This document shows positions 26,518-34,899 of a stretch of 64,000 nucleotides of DNA, one piece after another. Within the stretch, counting starts at the first letter, position 1. Every line of letters starts with the position of its first letter. Source of the stretch: Ralstonia mannitolilytica (GTDB lineage: Bacteria; Pseudomonadota; Gammaproteobacteria; Burkholderiales; Burkholderiaceae); the NCBI RefSeq assembly GCF_905397375.1, contig NZ_CAJPVG010000002.1, forward strand, positions 62,001 to 126,000, read 5' to 3'. The notes beneath the pieces are model-generated. The model saw only the letters and a program-made list of their open reading frames with translations. It made no database searches and was not told the DNA's origin. A program made the translations under genes and the position numbers.

Positions 26518-26548
26518 ATTAAAATCCCTATAGTGGCTATAGGGTCAA
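26518..26548 (-). promoter_or_regulatory. MerR-type promoter/operator of the lead/cadmium operon
   Basis: Minus strand shows -35 TTGACC (26548-26543) and -10 TTTAAT (26523-26518) with a 19-bp spacer, the over-long spacing typical of MerR-family promoters. A perfect inverted repeat ccctatag-tgg-ctataggg (26526-26544) fills the spacer, where the regulator would bind. It drives the ATPase and lies 17 bp before the regulator start on the other strand. Confidence 0.85.
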
Positions 26549-26564
26549 GCATTGGAGGACCAGC

Positions 26565-27008
26565 ATGGAAATCAGGATCGGCGAACTGGCGCAGCGCACG
26601 GGATGCGAGGTCGTGACCATTCGTTACTACGAAAAGGAAGGGCTATTGCCTGAGCCGGCGCGAAGCAGCGGGAACTATCGGCTGTACGGCGAGGAGCAAG
26701 TCAAGCGCATGCAGTTCATTCGCCACTGCCGTTCGCTGGACATGTCGCTGGGCGAGATTCGGACCTTACTGAACCTGTGGGACAGCCCCACCCAGGATTG
26801 CGGAAAAGTGAATGCCCTGCTGGATGACCATATCCGGCAGGTGGAGGCGCGGGTCGAGGCGTTGTTGCAGCTAAGGCTGCATTTGACGGCCTTGCGTGAA
26901 AAGTGCGCCGGCGCACGACCCGTCGAGGCGTGCGGCATTCTTCAAGGGCTCGTGAATTGTTCTTGCCATACCGTCAGCACCCGAGACGAGGCCAGCGCTG
27001 GCGTTTAG
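26565..27008 (+). CDS. pbrR: MerR-family Cd(II)/Pb(II)-responsive regulator (CadR/PbrR)
   Basis: A 147-residue MerR-family protein. The N-terminal HTH (IRIGELAQRTGCEVVTIRYY) is followed by a dimerisation helix and three cysteines at 79, 114 and 123 (DCG, EKCAG, EACG), the spacing that binds Pb/Cd in PbrR and CadR. The C-terminus has a second Cys pair (NCSCH). GGAGGA precedes the ATG. It is divergent from the ATPase across a shared operator and would activate that promoter on metal binding. Confidence 0.92.
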   Translation: MEIRIGELAQRTGCEVVTIRYYEKEGLLPEPARSSGNYRLYGEEQVKRMQFIRHCRSLDMSLGEIRTLLNLWDSPTQDCGKVNALLDDHIRQVEARVEALLQLRLHLTALREKCAGARPVEACGILQGLVNCSCHTVSTRDEASAGV

Positions 27009-27043
27009 CGTACGATTTTTCCCAAATTCTGTGGCTTCCCCTG

Positions 27044-28897
27044 CTAGGCGACCCCGACTCGCGGCGGGGTCCATTCGCTTTCCTTCACGGCCGTGCTCAC
27101 TGCCATGGCGAGCTTGTCGAGATTGCTGGCAGTCACGCCCTCCAGTGCCGAACGCCCCCGCAGCATCGAGCGCGGTTGCAGCAGTGCATGGTAGATCTGC
27201 CAAGGGTCCGCATCCCTGGTCAGCTTCAGGACGGACTGGATCAGCTCGTGCTTGAGCGGGTCGAGGTGCCAGTCCGGCACGCGCTGGCCGCGGTTGCCTA
27301 CGTTCAAAGCCAGCAAGTTGCCCGCCTTGATCTCGTAGCTGATCCACCTGCGGGATTTGCCTGCCATCTTGGCAAACGCAGCGACGGGAAGGTTGTGCGG
27401 CGCTTCGAAGACATCGAACAGCTCCATCCGCTCGCGCTGAATGTCCGAAGGCACCAGCGGCGCGGCCGATCGAGGGGGCGGAACCGCCGGCAGCCGATGT
27501 GCGGCGGCAGAAACCAACGGCATGGCGTCACCCGGCTTTGTCACGAGCAGGATTGGCGAAGCAGCAACCGGCGTAGAGGGGGCGTTTGCGGTTTGCTCAC
27601 TCGGGAATGCGGGCACGCCTTCCAGATGCACGGTGAGGGGCATGCTGGCCGCCTCGACCTGGTTCTGCTCGAAGAGGTCGAGCCGATCGGCCCAGTCCTG
27701 CATCATGCGGCGACGCTGCTCCACGTACTCGGCATGGTTGTAGGTCGCGCTGACCTTGTTGGGATCGACGTGCGAGAGCTGTGCATCCACCCAGACTTTC
27801 GGGTAGCCGATCTCGTTGAGCGCAGTGGACATCGTGCCGCGGATGCCGTGTCCGGTCAGGCGTTCCTGATAGCCCATGCGCTTGAGGGCACCATTGAGGG
27901 TGTTCTCGCTGATGCGCTTCTTCAAGTCGCTGTCGTGCCGGAACAGGTGGCGCTGGGCCGGCTTGAACTCATCGAGCAGGTGCCGGACGATCTCCATGGC
28001 CTGAATCGACAGCGGCACGATGTAGGGCGGGATGTCCTTCGCCTGCTGCCGCTTCTTGCGCATATCCAACTGGAGTTGCTTCACGACGTCGGGCGGGATG
28101 ATCCACAACCCACGGTCCAGATCGAATTGATCCGGCATCGCCTGTCGCAGCTCGCCGGTTCGCACGCCGGTCAGCAGCAATAGCCGCAGCCCGAGCTGGG
28201 TCTGCCGCCTGCCGCGATAGCTGCGCAGCCGCTGCAACAGCTTCGGCAGCTCGGCCATGCGCAGGAACGGGTTGTGGTTGACGGGTGGCAGCGGCAGCGC
28301 CACCACATCGAGATCGGAGGCGGGGTTCTGCTCCAGGCCCGGCACGATCACCAGCGCGTAGCGGAACAGTTGGTTGAACCACGTCCTGACTTTCTCGGCG
28401 ACGGAGAGCGCCCTGCGCTTCTCGATCTTGGCGATCACCTCCAAGAGGTCGGGACGCTTGATCTCATAGATCGACCGCTTGCCCAGGGCGGGCAGCACAT
28501 CTTTGTCGAAGATGCGCGGAAGTATCGAGAGGGTCGTCTGCCGGCCTTCCTTGAGGCTGAGCCCGCGATGCTTGAGCCACTTGCGATACACCGCCTCGAA
28601 GGTGTTTTCGTCGGCGAGCCGGACAGCGGTGCGCTTCTGCTTGCGGTGAACGCGAGGATTGGTGCCTTTGGCCAGCAGGGCGCGCGCTTCGTCGCGCAGG
28701 CTGCGGGCCTCGCGAAGCGTCACCTCCGGGTAGGTGCCGAGCGACATCCGCTTCTGCTTGCCCGCCCAGTAGTAGCGGAAGTGCCAAGTCCTGCCCCCTG
28801 CAGCCGTGACGGCCAGGGAGAGGCCATCCAAGTCAGGGAGGGTGTATGCCTTGCCAGTTGCCTTGGCCTGTCGAACGGCCAGGTCTGAGAGTGCCAT
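27044..28897 (-). CDS. int: Tyrosine recombinase (ICE integrase, DUF4102 type, IntB13-like)
   Basis: A 617-residue integrase. The N-terminal DUF4102 arm-binding domain (LSDLAVRQAKATGKAYTLPD) is followed by the core-binding domain and a catalytic domain with Arg in TGVRTGELRQ (near 245), HGIRGTMST (near 349) and the nucleophile Tyr in SATYNHAEY (near 387). About 200 further residues form a C-terminal extension typical of ICEclc-type integrases. The ATG at 28897 is chosen because AGGAG lies seven bases upstream; the ATG six codons earlier has none. It begins 240 bp from the tRNA-Gly 3' end and reads into the element. Confidence 0.93.
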   Translation of the reverse strand: MALSDLAVRQAKATGKAYTLPDLDGLSLAVTAAGGRTWHFRYYWAGKQKRMSLGTYPEVTLREARSLRDEARALLAKGTNPRVHRKQKRTAVRLADENTFEAVYRKWLKHRGLSLKEGRQTTLSILPRIFDKDVLPALGKRSIYEIKRPDLLEVIAKIEKRRALSVAEKVRTWFNQLFRYALVIVPGLEQNPASDLDVVALPLPPVNHNPFLRMAELPKLLQRLRSYRGRRQTQLGLRLLLLTGVRTGELRQAMPDQFDLDRGLWIIPPDVVKQLQLDMRKKRQQAKDIPPYIVPLSIQAMEIVRHLLDEFKPAQRHLFRHDSDLKKRISENTLNGALKRMGYQERLTGHGIRGTMSTALNEIGYPKVWVDAQLSHVDPNKVSATYNHAEYVEQRRRMMQDWADRLDLFEQNQVEAASMPLTVHLEGVPAFPSEQTANAPSTPVAASPILLVTKPGDAMPLVSAAAHRLPAVPPPRSAAPLVPSDIQRERMELFDVFEAPHNLPVAAFAKMAGKSRRWISYEIKAGNLLALNVGNRGQRVPDWHLDPLKHELIQSVLKLTRDADPWQIYHALLQPRSMLRGRSALEGVTASNLDKLAMAVSTAVKESEWTPPRVGVA

Positions 28898-29135
28898 GCT
28901 CTTGCTCCTGAACATGAGTCAGGAACCAGATGCTGGTCACGTCGACCTCGCCCCTCCATCAACAATCCGGAATCAGCCGCGCCCGCAAAAATGGACTTGT
29001 TTGTGGACTTAAAAGTCCCGGCTGTAGATGGATCGCAGTGGACCGCGGCAGAACGTCAAAGAGAGGAAAAGTCCTTGTGTGGCAACGACTTGCAGACTCT
29101 CTTGGACTTCTGCGGAAGTCCGCAGAATGATGCAG
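28898..29135. promoter_or_regulatory. Attachment-site region between integrase and tRNA-Gly
   Basis: No gene. The stretch contains repeated GGACTT/AAGTCC words and two perfect inverted repeats: ggactt-aa-aagtcc (29005-29018) and ctgcgga-ag-tccgcag (29110-29125). Such repeats next to the recombination site are plausible arm sites for the integrase or its directionality factor, and the region must also hold the integrase promoter. The crossover itself is expected in the last bases of the tRNA. Confidence 0.5.
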
Positions 29136-29209
29136 TGGAGCGGGCGATGGGAATCGAACCCACGGCTCTAGCTTGGGAAGCTAGGGTATTACCATTATAC
29201 GACGCCCGC
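29136..29209 (-). tRNA. tRNA-Gly(CCC), ICE integration site
   Basis: Minus strand folds as a tRNA: acceptor stem GCGGGCG/CGCCCGC, anticodon stem CTAGC/GCTAG with loop TTCCCAA (anticodon CCC at 29177-29175), T-arm GTGGG-TTCGAAT-CCCAT, and encoded CCA at 29138-29136. Length 74 with CCA. Its 3' end faces the integrase, so the ICE recreated the intact gene on integration. Confidence 0.95.
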
Positions 29210-29371
29210 GTAGCCCCACATTCTATGCGGGGTTGCGGCGGTTCGGCAAGCTGAGAGCGTGGAGGGTGGCGTGAAAAGTGGCGCCACCGCCACTCCGCTC
29301 GCTGCATTCGCTGGCGCCTGTCTCCCCCCTAAACCCCCTGGCTCGCTAGCAAGTAGCGTAGCAGGAGCAGT

Positions 29372-30085
29372 TCAATCATAGCCCCTGCAGATGCTGGCGC
29401 TCGCGAGACCATGGTTGTCTCTGCAAAAGATGCGCATTGCCTCGCCAGGTGAGTTCGAAGTGGTTGGAATCCAATAATTGCTTACCACCAAATACTTGAC
29501 GGTTACCAGAGTCGATCGAAGCCCGATCCAAGTCAAAGCGTGCTCGAGTGACGACAGTATTGGATTGGAGGACTCGATTTCATATTGAATGCTAAAAATG
29601 GCGGCGTCCGGTTCCATCCAAGGGCGGTCAGACAGTGGAGGTAAGCGGAACTTTTTCTCTGAGTTTGCCAATATTTTTTGTCCGTCAAGCTCTTCGTACG
29701 CTGCCGCAGGAATGTAATTTATGTTCCCACCGGGAAGTTCAACCTTACCGTCCGGCGTGATATTCGCGTATAGGTCTTGGGTTGTGTGGTAAACGAGCTG
29801 CTGCGAGGGTGCGCTCACGCGAAAGCGCTTGACTACTTTGTCAGATGGAGTGGCGTTCTTGAGCTGAAATTCATAGCCGCGATTGAGTGCCTGCACGAAC
29901 TCAAGCGACACGTCACCTACCAGATACTGATAGGCCCCAGTCGCCAGCAAGGCAGAGATACCCGAGCCAACAAGGAACTTCCATGAGCCGGCAAACCCTT
30001 TGCTTTTTCGTTCATTATCTCGTTGGGGTTGAGTGCTGCTGCCGGCGCCGGTATTACCAATTCTCTTCTTTCTCTTTTTTCTCAT
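29372..30085 (-). CDS. Unknown membrane-anchored protein
   Basis: A 237-residue protein not recognised. It has a very basic N-terminus (MRKKRKKRIG), one hydrophobic segment (about residues 34-54) and a mostly extracytoplasmic domain with aromatic and Pro-rich patches (FRLPPLSDRPWMEPDAAIFS). Base composition is clearly more AT-rich than the flanking genes, suggesting recent acquisition. It lies alone between the tRNA and the vgrG unit and points toward the tRNA. Confidence 0.6.
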   Translation of the reverse strand: MRKKRKKRIGNTGAGSSTQPQRDNERKSKGFAGSWKFLVGSGISALLATGAYQYLVGDVSLEFVQALNRGYEFQLKNATPSDKVVKRFRVSAPSQQLVYHTTQDLYANITPDGKVELPGGNINYIPAAAYEELDGQKILANSEKKFRLPPLSDRPWMEPDAAIFSIQYEIESSNPILSSLEHALTWIGLRSTLVTVKYLVVSNYWIPTTSNSPGEAMRIFCRDNHGLASASICRGYD

Positions 30086-30536
30086 AAAGTGGTTTCGTTC
30101 ATGCCTATTATTAATGCTGGATTGATGTGATGGTAAAATCTATTGCGAGAGTCGTGTGTGTTTTATTTTGTCAGGCAAATTTTTGTGCGCGGCAAGAGTG
30201 CCGCCCTCCCCATGTTTCCATTTGATATATGCAGAACTGCGTGAGTAATGTTGTCCGTTACAGCGGAGACTTGGCGGTGGTGGGTAGGGGTTTGGCAGAT
30301 AACTGTGTTATTTGTATTGCTATATGCGTGACTTATCTGCTCGAATGTTGATCGTTTGATTTATTGTTTCCATCCCTTGAGGGTGGGGCTATGCATGATT
30401 CGGGTGGATGTTCGCAACACTAAAGTCTGTGTTTCGCAAGTCTTATTATTAAGGTTTGGTAACCATTGGTGAGTATTTGCTGTTTGTGTTCGTAATCTTC
30501 GTACCCCTAAAATAATCGGTTCTGAAAAATCGATGC
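30086..30536. other. AT-rich intergenic region upstream of vgrG
   Basis: About 450 bases without a gene, much richer in A/T than either side, with runs such as tttatttattg. It divides the unknown membrane-protein gene from vgrG and must carry their divergent promoters, but no convincing -35/-10 pair, terminator or repeat is seen. Confidence 0.4.
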
Positions 30537-33344
30537 GTGGTGTCCCATAACGCTACCATCCCTGAGCCGATGTACCTGCCACAATCCGCACTGTCGGCGT
30601 TATCGGGCCTGCTCGGCCAGCACACCCGCCAAATCACCATTGAGACAGCACTGACCACGGATAACTTGGTCGTGGAGCGCTTCACTGCGAAAGAAGCGGT
30701 GTCTGCGCCGTTCGTGCTGCACGTGGATTGCCTGAGCCCATCCGCCCACCTCGATACCGCTAAGCTGGCTACCGAGGAAATCACGCTGCGTCTCATGCTG
30801 CCCGATGGCAACCGGCGTGCATGGCATGGTTATGTGGTGGGCTGTGCCGCGCTCGGCGGCGATGGGGGTCTTGCACGCTATCGGTTGACTGTCGGTTCTT
30901 GGTTCGACCGACTGCGCACGCGCACGGACTGCTACGTCTACGAAAACAAGACCGCGCTGGAAATCATCGAAGAGGTCTTCGCCGACTATCCACTCGCGCA
31001 TTTCCGTTTGGCGGTGAGCCAGCCAATGAGGAAGCGCTCCATCTGCTGCCAGTACCGCGAAACCGACTTCGCGTTTGTGGAACGCCTGCTAGCAGAAGAG
31101 GGCTTGTCCTACCGGTTCGAGCACCAGCAAGGCGATGCATCTCAATCCAGCGATGGCAAGGCGGCGCAATCCCGCCACTGCCTGGTGATTTTTGACAACG
31201 ACGCCGAACGACCGACCTGCGCACAGCCGGAGATTCGCTTTCACCGCGTGGATGCCACCGAGCAGGAAGACGCCATTGAGCGCCTTTCGCGCACGTATAC
31301 CGTTGGCACCAATGCGGTGACGCTCGCATCGTGGGACTACAAGGCGCTGGCAGCAACGTCAGCACAAGCGAGTGCTGATGATCCCGGTGGCGAACTGCCG
31401 ACGCTGGAGTGTTTCGAGGCTTCCGGCCCCTATCGATTCAAGGATGCGAAAGGCGCTGACCACGCTGCGCGTCTACGCATGCAAGCCCATGAGGGCGGCT
31501 ACCTTCGCTATCAGGGCCAAGGCAGTGTGCGCCAGCTTGGCGCGTGTCAGCGATTCAAGCTCACGCAGCACTTCGATAGCGGTCACAGCGAGTTCGTGAC
31601 GCTCCAGGTCGAGCATGACGCCGCCAACAACCTCGGCGCCGACCTTGCCCGTCTGTTGGGCACCACGGAAATCGAATCGGGCAGCTACCGGAACCGCTTC
31701 ACCGCCGTGCCGGCTGAGGCTCCCATCGTTCCTGTCTATCGTCGTCGCCCCACTGCACCGGAAGGGCAAGTTGCCGTGGTGACTGCCGACGATGGGGCAC
31801 CGCTCACAACGGACCGCGATCACCGCGTGCGTGTCCGTTTCCCATGGCTGCGCGCGCCAGATGCGAGCGCCTTCCGCGACCCAGACAGCAGCGACCGCAG
31901 CCAAGTCACCGCCTGGGTGCGTGTGGCCACTGCGAGCGCTGGCCCAAACTGGGGTGCCAACCACTTGCCGCGCGCCGGAACGCAGGTGCTGCTGGCCTAC
32001 ATCGACGGGGATACTGATAGGCCGCTGGTGGCAATGCAGTTGCACAGCCAGCAGGACGCCTTACCGTGGCCGGCTGCCGATGCGCCGCTGGGACAGGTCC
32101 TTTCCGGCTGGCACTCGCAGGGGCTCGGTGGGGAGGGCTACAACCAGTGGGTAGTCGATGACCACCCCGGCCAGCTACGGATGCGGCTGGCAAGCTCCAC
32201 CGCCAACAGCCAACTCAACCTTGGCTATGTGATGTCGCACGGCGCGACCGGTGGCGAGCGGGGTAGCTGGCGTGGCACCGGGGCGGAACTGCGCACCGAT
32301 GCGTGGGCGGTGGTCCGCGCTGGCGGGGGGCTGCTGCTCTCGACCACGGCACAACCACGGGCAGGCGGAACATTGCTCGACGCGCACGAGGCACGCGGTC
32401 AGCTCACAGCAGCGCAGAAGACCGCGCAGCGCTTGTCCGATGCCGCATCGAGCCAACAGGCATTGCCGCTGGCGGCCAACGAAGCCTTCGACCCGCTCAC
32501 ACAGGCGTTGGACCCCGCCCAGGATGGCCACTACGACAGCAACGTCAATGGGCAGGATGCAACGCAGCCGAACAAGGCACCGGTAGAACGCTTCGGCCAA
32601 CCCTGGCTGGCGACAGAGTCGCCCACCAGCATTGCGCTCGCCTCGCAGGCAACCACCACCGTCTACGCAGGCCGACACTTGCACGGCACCGCTCAAGGAG
32701 ACTGGCATCTCGCCGCTGGCAATGTCATTGCCGCTGCAGCGGCCAAAGGTGTGAGCCTGTTTGCGCAGCGCAATGGGGTTCGGGTGATTGCCGAAGGTGG
32801 GCCGGTCTCCATTCAGGCCCACACCGATGCGCTGGCAGTGCTCGCTGATAAAGCCGTCACCGTGACTTCCTCTGCGGCTTCGGTCGAAATCCTGGCACAG
32901 CAGAACATCGTGTTGCATGGCGGGGATTCGATGATCCGGCTGGAGGGCAATGCCATCACCTTCGAGACGACCAAGCTGGACGTGAAGGGGGCAGGGCACC
33001 CGCTGATCGGGCCGGGTGGGCAGGCTGCGACATTGCCGGCGTTGCCTGTGGGAGCCTTGGGTGAGCCCTCGCACTTCATCGAACTGAACCACCACTACGA
33101 CGATCTGGAGCCCGTCAAAGGCGCGCCCTACAAGCTGCACTTCAGCGACGGGACCACGATCTCCGGCAAGGTGGATGGCAACGGCTTCGCTCGCCATGAG
33201 GGCGTCCCGCCAGGTGAAGCCAAGGTCGAATGGGGTGAAGACGCACGCAAATGGGCAGCCGAGTCGCAACGCACCAATGACCGCTTTGGCGCTGCCGCCG
33301 ACGCTGACTCTGCCATCGCCCTCGTCAAAAGCTTGTTGTCATGA
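30537..33344 (+). CDS. vgrG: Type VI secretion tip protein VgrG
   Basis: A 935-residue VgrG. The N-terminal gp27/gp44-like part contains ALEIIEEVFADYPLAHFRL and RYRETDFAFVERLLAEEGLSY-type motifs (by position, about 140-190), then the gp5 OB fold (VRVRFPWLRA near residue 430), and a C-terminal DUF2345-type beta-helix (about 670-820). A small TTR-like tail follows (PYKLHFSDGTTISGKVDGNG). VgrG trimers form the T6SS spike and carry effectors. Start may be GTG 30537 or ATG 30570; neither has a clear ribosome site. Overlaps the effector gene by four bases. No other T6SS structural gene is in view. Confidence 0.9.
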   Translation: MVSHNATIPEPMYLPQSALSALSGLLGQHTRQITIETALTTDNLVVERFTAKEAVSAPFVLHVDCLSPSAHLDTAKLATEEITLRLMLPDGNRRAWHGYVVGCAALGGDGGLARYRLTVGSWFDRLRTRTDCYVYENKTALEIIEEVFADYPLAHFRLAVSQPMRKRSICCQYRETDFAFVERLLAEEGLSYRFEHQQGDASQSSDGKAAQSRHCLVIFDNDAERPTCAQPEIRFHRVDATEQEDAIERLSRTYTVGTNAVTLASWDYKALAATSAQASADDPGGELPTLECFEASGPYRFKDAKGADHAARLRMQAHEGGYLRYQGQGSVRQLGACQRFKLTQHFDSGHSEFVTLQVEHDAANNLGADLARLLGTTEIESGSYRNRFTAVPAEAPIVPVYRRRPTAPEGQVAVVTADDGAPLTTDRDHRVRVRFPWLRAPDASAFRDPDSSDRSQVTAWVRVATASAGPNWGANHLPRAGTQVLLAYIDGDTDRPLVAMQLHSQQDALPWPAADAPLGQVLSGWHSQGLGGEGYNQWVVDDHPGQLRMRLASSTANSQLNLGYVMSHGATGGERGSWRGTGAELRTDAWAVVRAGGGLLLSTTAQPRAGGTLLDAHEARGQLTAAQKTAQRLSDAASSQQALPLAANEAFDPLTQALDPAQDGHYDSNVNGQDATQPNKAPVERFGQPWLATESPTSIALASQATTTVYAGRHLHGTAQGDWHLAAGNVIAAAAAKGVSLFAQRNGVRVIAEGGPVSIQAHTDALAVLADKAVTVTSSAASVEILAQQNIVLHGGDSMIRLEGNAITFETTKLDVKGAGHPLIGPGGQAATLPALPVGALGEPSHFIELNHHYDDLEPVKGAPYKLHFSDGTTISGKVDGNGFARHEGVPPGEAKVEWGEDARKWAAESQRTNDRFGAAADADSAIALVKSLLS

Positions 33345-34888
33345 TCGCTCGCACCATTCCCATCACCCAGGTCAAGCCGGACCTGAAGGACTCGCTGCGC
33401 ATGGCCGTGGCGGAAATCGAACGTTTCCTGGCGATGTTCTACCCGGCCGAAGCGATCGACCAGACCCACGCTGCAAAGGCCATCGCCGGCCAGTGGCTGT
33501 CACGCGTCAAGGGCTTCCACGAGGACGACGACTTCCTGCACCTCGTGCGCGACTTCCTGAGCTATGTGCTCAGCGGTGGGGAGCACTCGCGTATCTCGGA
33601 TCAACTGGCCTATTACTTCTCCGGATTCATGCCGAGCTACGGCTCGGCCTGCATCCTGCTCGGCATGGTCGCCGACGGGTTGCCTTGGTCTGAGGTGCAG
33701 GCGTTCATGCACAGCCAGTCCTACGGCAATGCTCGCGAGTACATCGAGACCTTCGATTGGGCCAGTGGACGCAAGCGCGCCGACGCTGAAGTGGATGCGT
33801 GGCTGGCCATCCTGAGAGAGCAAGACACCCGCCTCCAAACGGCAATGACGGGGGAACCCGTACTACTAGCATTTGCCCCGCCAAGCGCTACGCCGAATGG
33901 GCCGGTCACGGATGTGCCCGCTCGTGGACCTCTACCCGCGCCACGCCCTCCTGTGCCTGTCGCGTCACCGGAACCCGAAGCGCAGATGGCGCGCAGGCTG
34001 GCGCCTTCGCTGATTCGAATCGCCAAGGTTCCATCCATATCGCTATGGCCTCTCTTGCTTCTTTTAGTCCCGGCTAACGCCCTCAGGAAGAATACCGAGG
34101 ACGAGGACATGCGGAAGCTGCACGAGCAGTATGCGCGGCAACAGAAGCTTGTCGTGCGTGACACGCAGCAGAAGGCAGAGGCCACGACCGATCAGACCAA
34201 CAACGAGTGCAAGGCTCAGATCAAAGAAAACCAGAAGAATGGTGCGGTTTGCGAGAATGACGGCTATGTGCTGATGGAGTCGGCACTCCAGTACAAGCGC
34301 TTGGTGAATCCGCCCAAGGGTAGAGGGCTTGATGGTCTGTTTGAGAAGCTGCCGGCGTTTGATCAGCCTGCGCCGATGCCTGAGACCGTGACCGTACCCA
34401 AGCCGGGGAAGCTACTGTTCATCCCCACGGACAAGAAGCCGCCCCGGCCCGAGTATGACTACGTGGCGACGGCGCTGAAAAAACCCGCCGCGCCGACGTA
34501 TCCAAAATTTGTGGTGCTTGAGGCCAAACACATTGCGAAAGCTCTTGACCCCTCCGATCCTGAGAAAATTTCGAAAGAGGCCAAAGCGCGACTGGGCAAC
34601 ACATGTGACGGGTTGCAGATGAGCGAGCCATGGACTGAGAAGCGAATTCCGCAGGCGCTTGCACGCAAAGATTCCGGCCTCAATCCAGCTCAGCAAAAGC
34701 AGAAGCGTCAGGAGATAACCGATGCCGAATATGCGCGTTGGCTCTTCGTGTGCCTACCCGGCCCTGTAGGCTCAGCCCAGCCATCGAAGCTGTTTGTATT
34801 GATTGATGTGGTCGCAACCGGATTGGACTTGGAGAGTCGCGCTCCCAAAGCGAGAGCCCCGCGTCCCAATAGCGGCAATGAATTGTAG
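33341..34888 (+). CDS. Putative T6SS DNase effector, PoNe / PD-(D/E)XK type
   Basis: A 515-residue protein encoded right after vgrG with a four-base overlap. The N-terminal 170 residues are alpha-helical, perhaps an adaptor or VgrG-binding part; then a Pro-rich linker (180-210) and a hydrophobic stretch (about 230-248, ISLWPLLLLLVPANAL). The C-terminal region has KGRGLDGLFEKLP (near 327-339) and FVVLEAKH (near 388-395), the spaced Asp and Glu-x-Lys of PD-(D/E)XK nucleases. The next gene is a DUF1911-type immunity protein, the known partner of PoNe toxins, which supports a DNase effector. Nuclease class is inferred from motifs and the neighbour. Confidence 0.72.
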   Translation: MIARTIPITQVKPDLKDSLRMAVAEIERFLAMFYPAEAIDQTHAAKAIAGQWLSRVKGFHEDDDFLHLVRDFLSYVLSGGEHSRISDQLAYYFSGFMPSYGSACILLGMVADGLPWSEVQAFMHSQSYGNAREYIETFDWASGRKRADAEVDAWLAILREQDTRLQTAMTGEPVLLAFAPPSATPNGPVTDVPARGPLPAPRPPVPVASPEPEAQMARRLAPSLIRIAKVPSISLWPLLLLLVPANALRKNTEDEDMRKLHEQYARQQKLVVRDTQQKAEATTDQTNNECKAQIKENQKNGAVCENDGYVLMESALQYKRLVNPPKGRGLDGLFEKLPAFDQPAPMPETVTVPKPGKLLFIPTDKKPPRPEYDYVATALKKPAAPTYPKFVVLEAKHIAKALDPSDPEKISKEAKARLGNTCDGLQMSEPWTEKRIPQALARKDSGLNPAQQKQKRQEITDAEYARWLFVCLPGPVGSAQPSKLFVLIDVVATGLDLESRAPKARAPRPNSGNEL

Positions 34889-34899
34889 GAACCTGATCT

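Larger units (their letters stand above)
1..29135. mobile_element. Integrative and conjugative element (ICEclc/PFGI-1 family, MPF-G, MOBH), right part
   Basis: A continuous block of ICE-type genes: a type G conjugation operon (3354-17418), a MOBH relaxase (19914-21764), accessory cargo and a DUF4102-type tyrosine recombinase (27044-28897) that starts about 240 bp from the 3' end of a tRNA-Gly gene. ICEclc-like elements integrate at the 3' end of tRNA-Gly genes, so the right boundary is placed at the end of the tRNA (29136). The left boundary, coupling protein, pilL/topoisomerase and partition genes expected in this family are not in view, so the element continues beyond base 1. The second copy of the attachment site cannot be seen. 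Confidence 0.9.

Noticed and set aside
30086..30536. CRISPR array or phage attachment in the AT-rich spacer
   Set aside because: No regularly spaced repeats and no integrase nearby; only simple AT-rich sequence.
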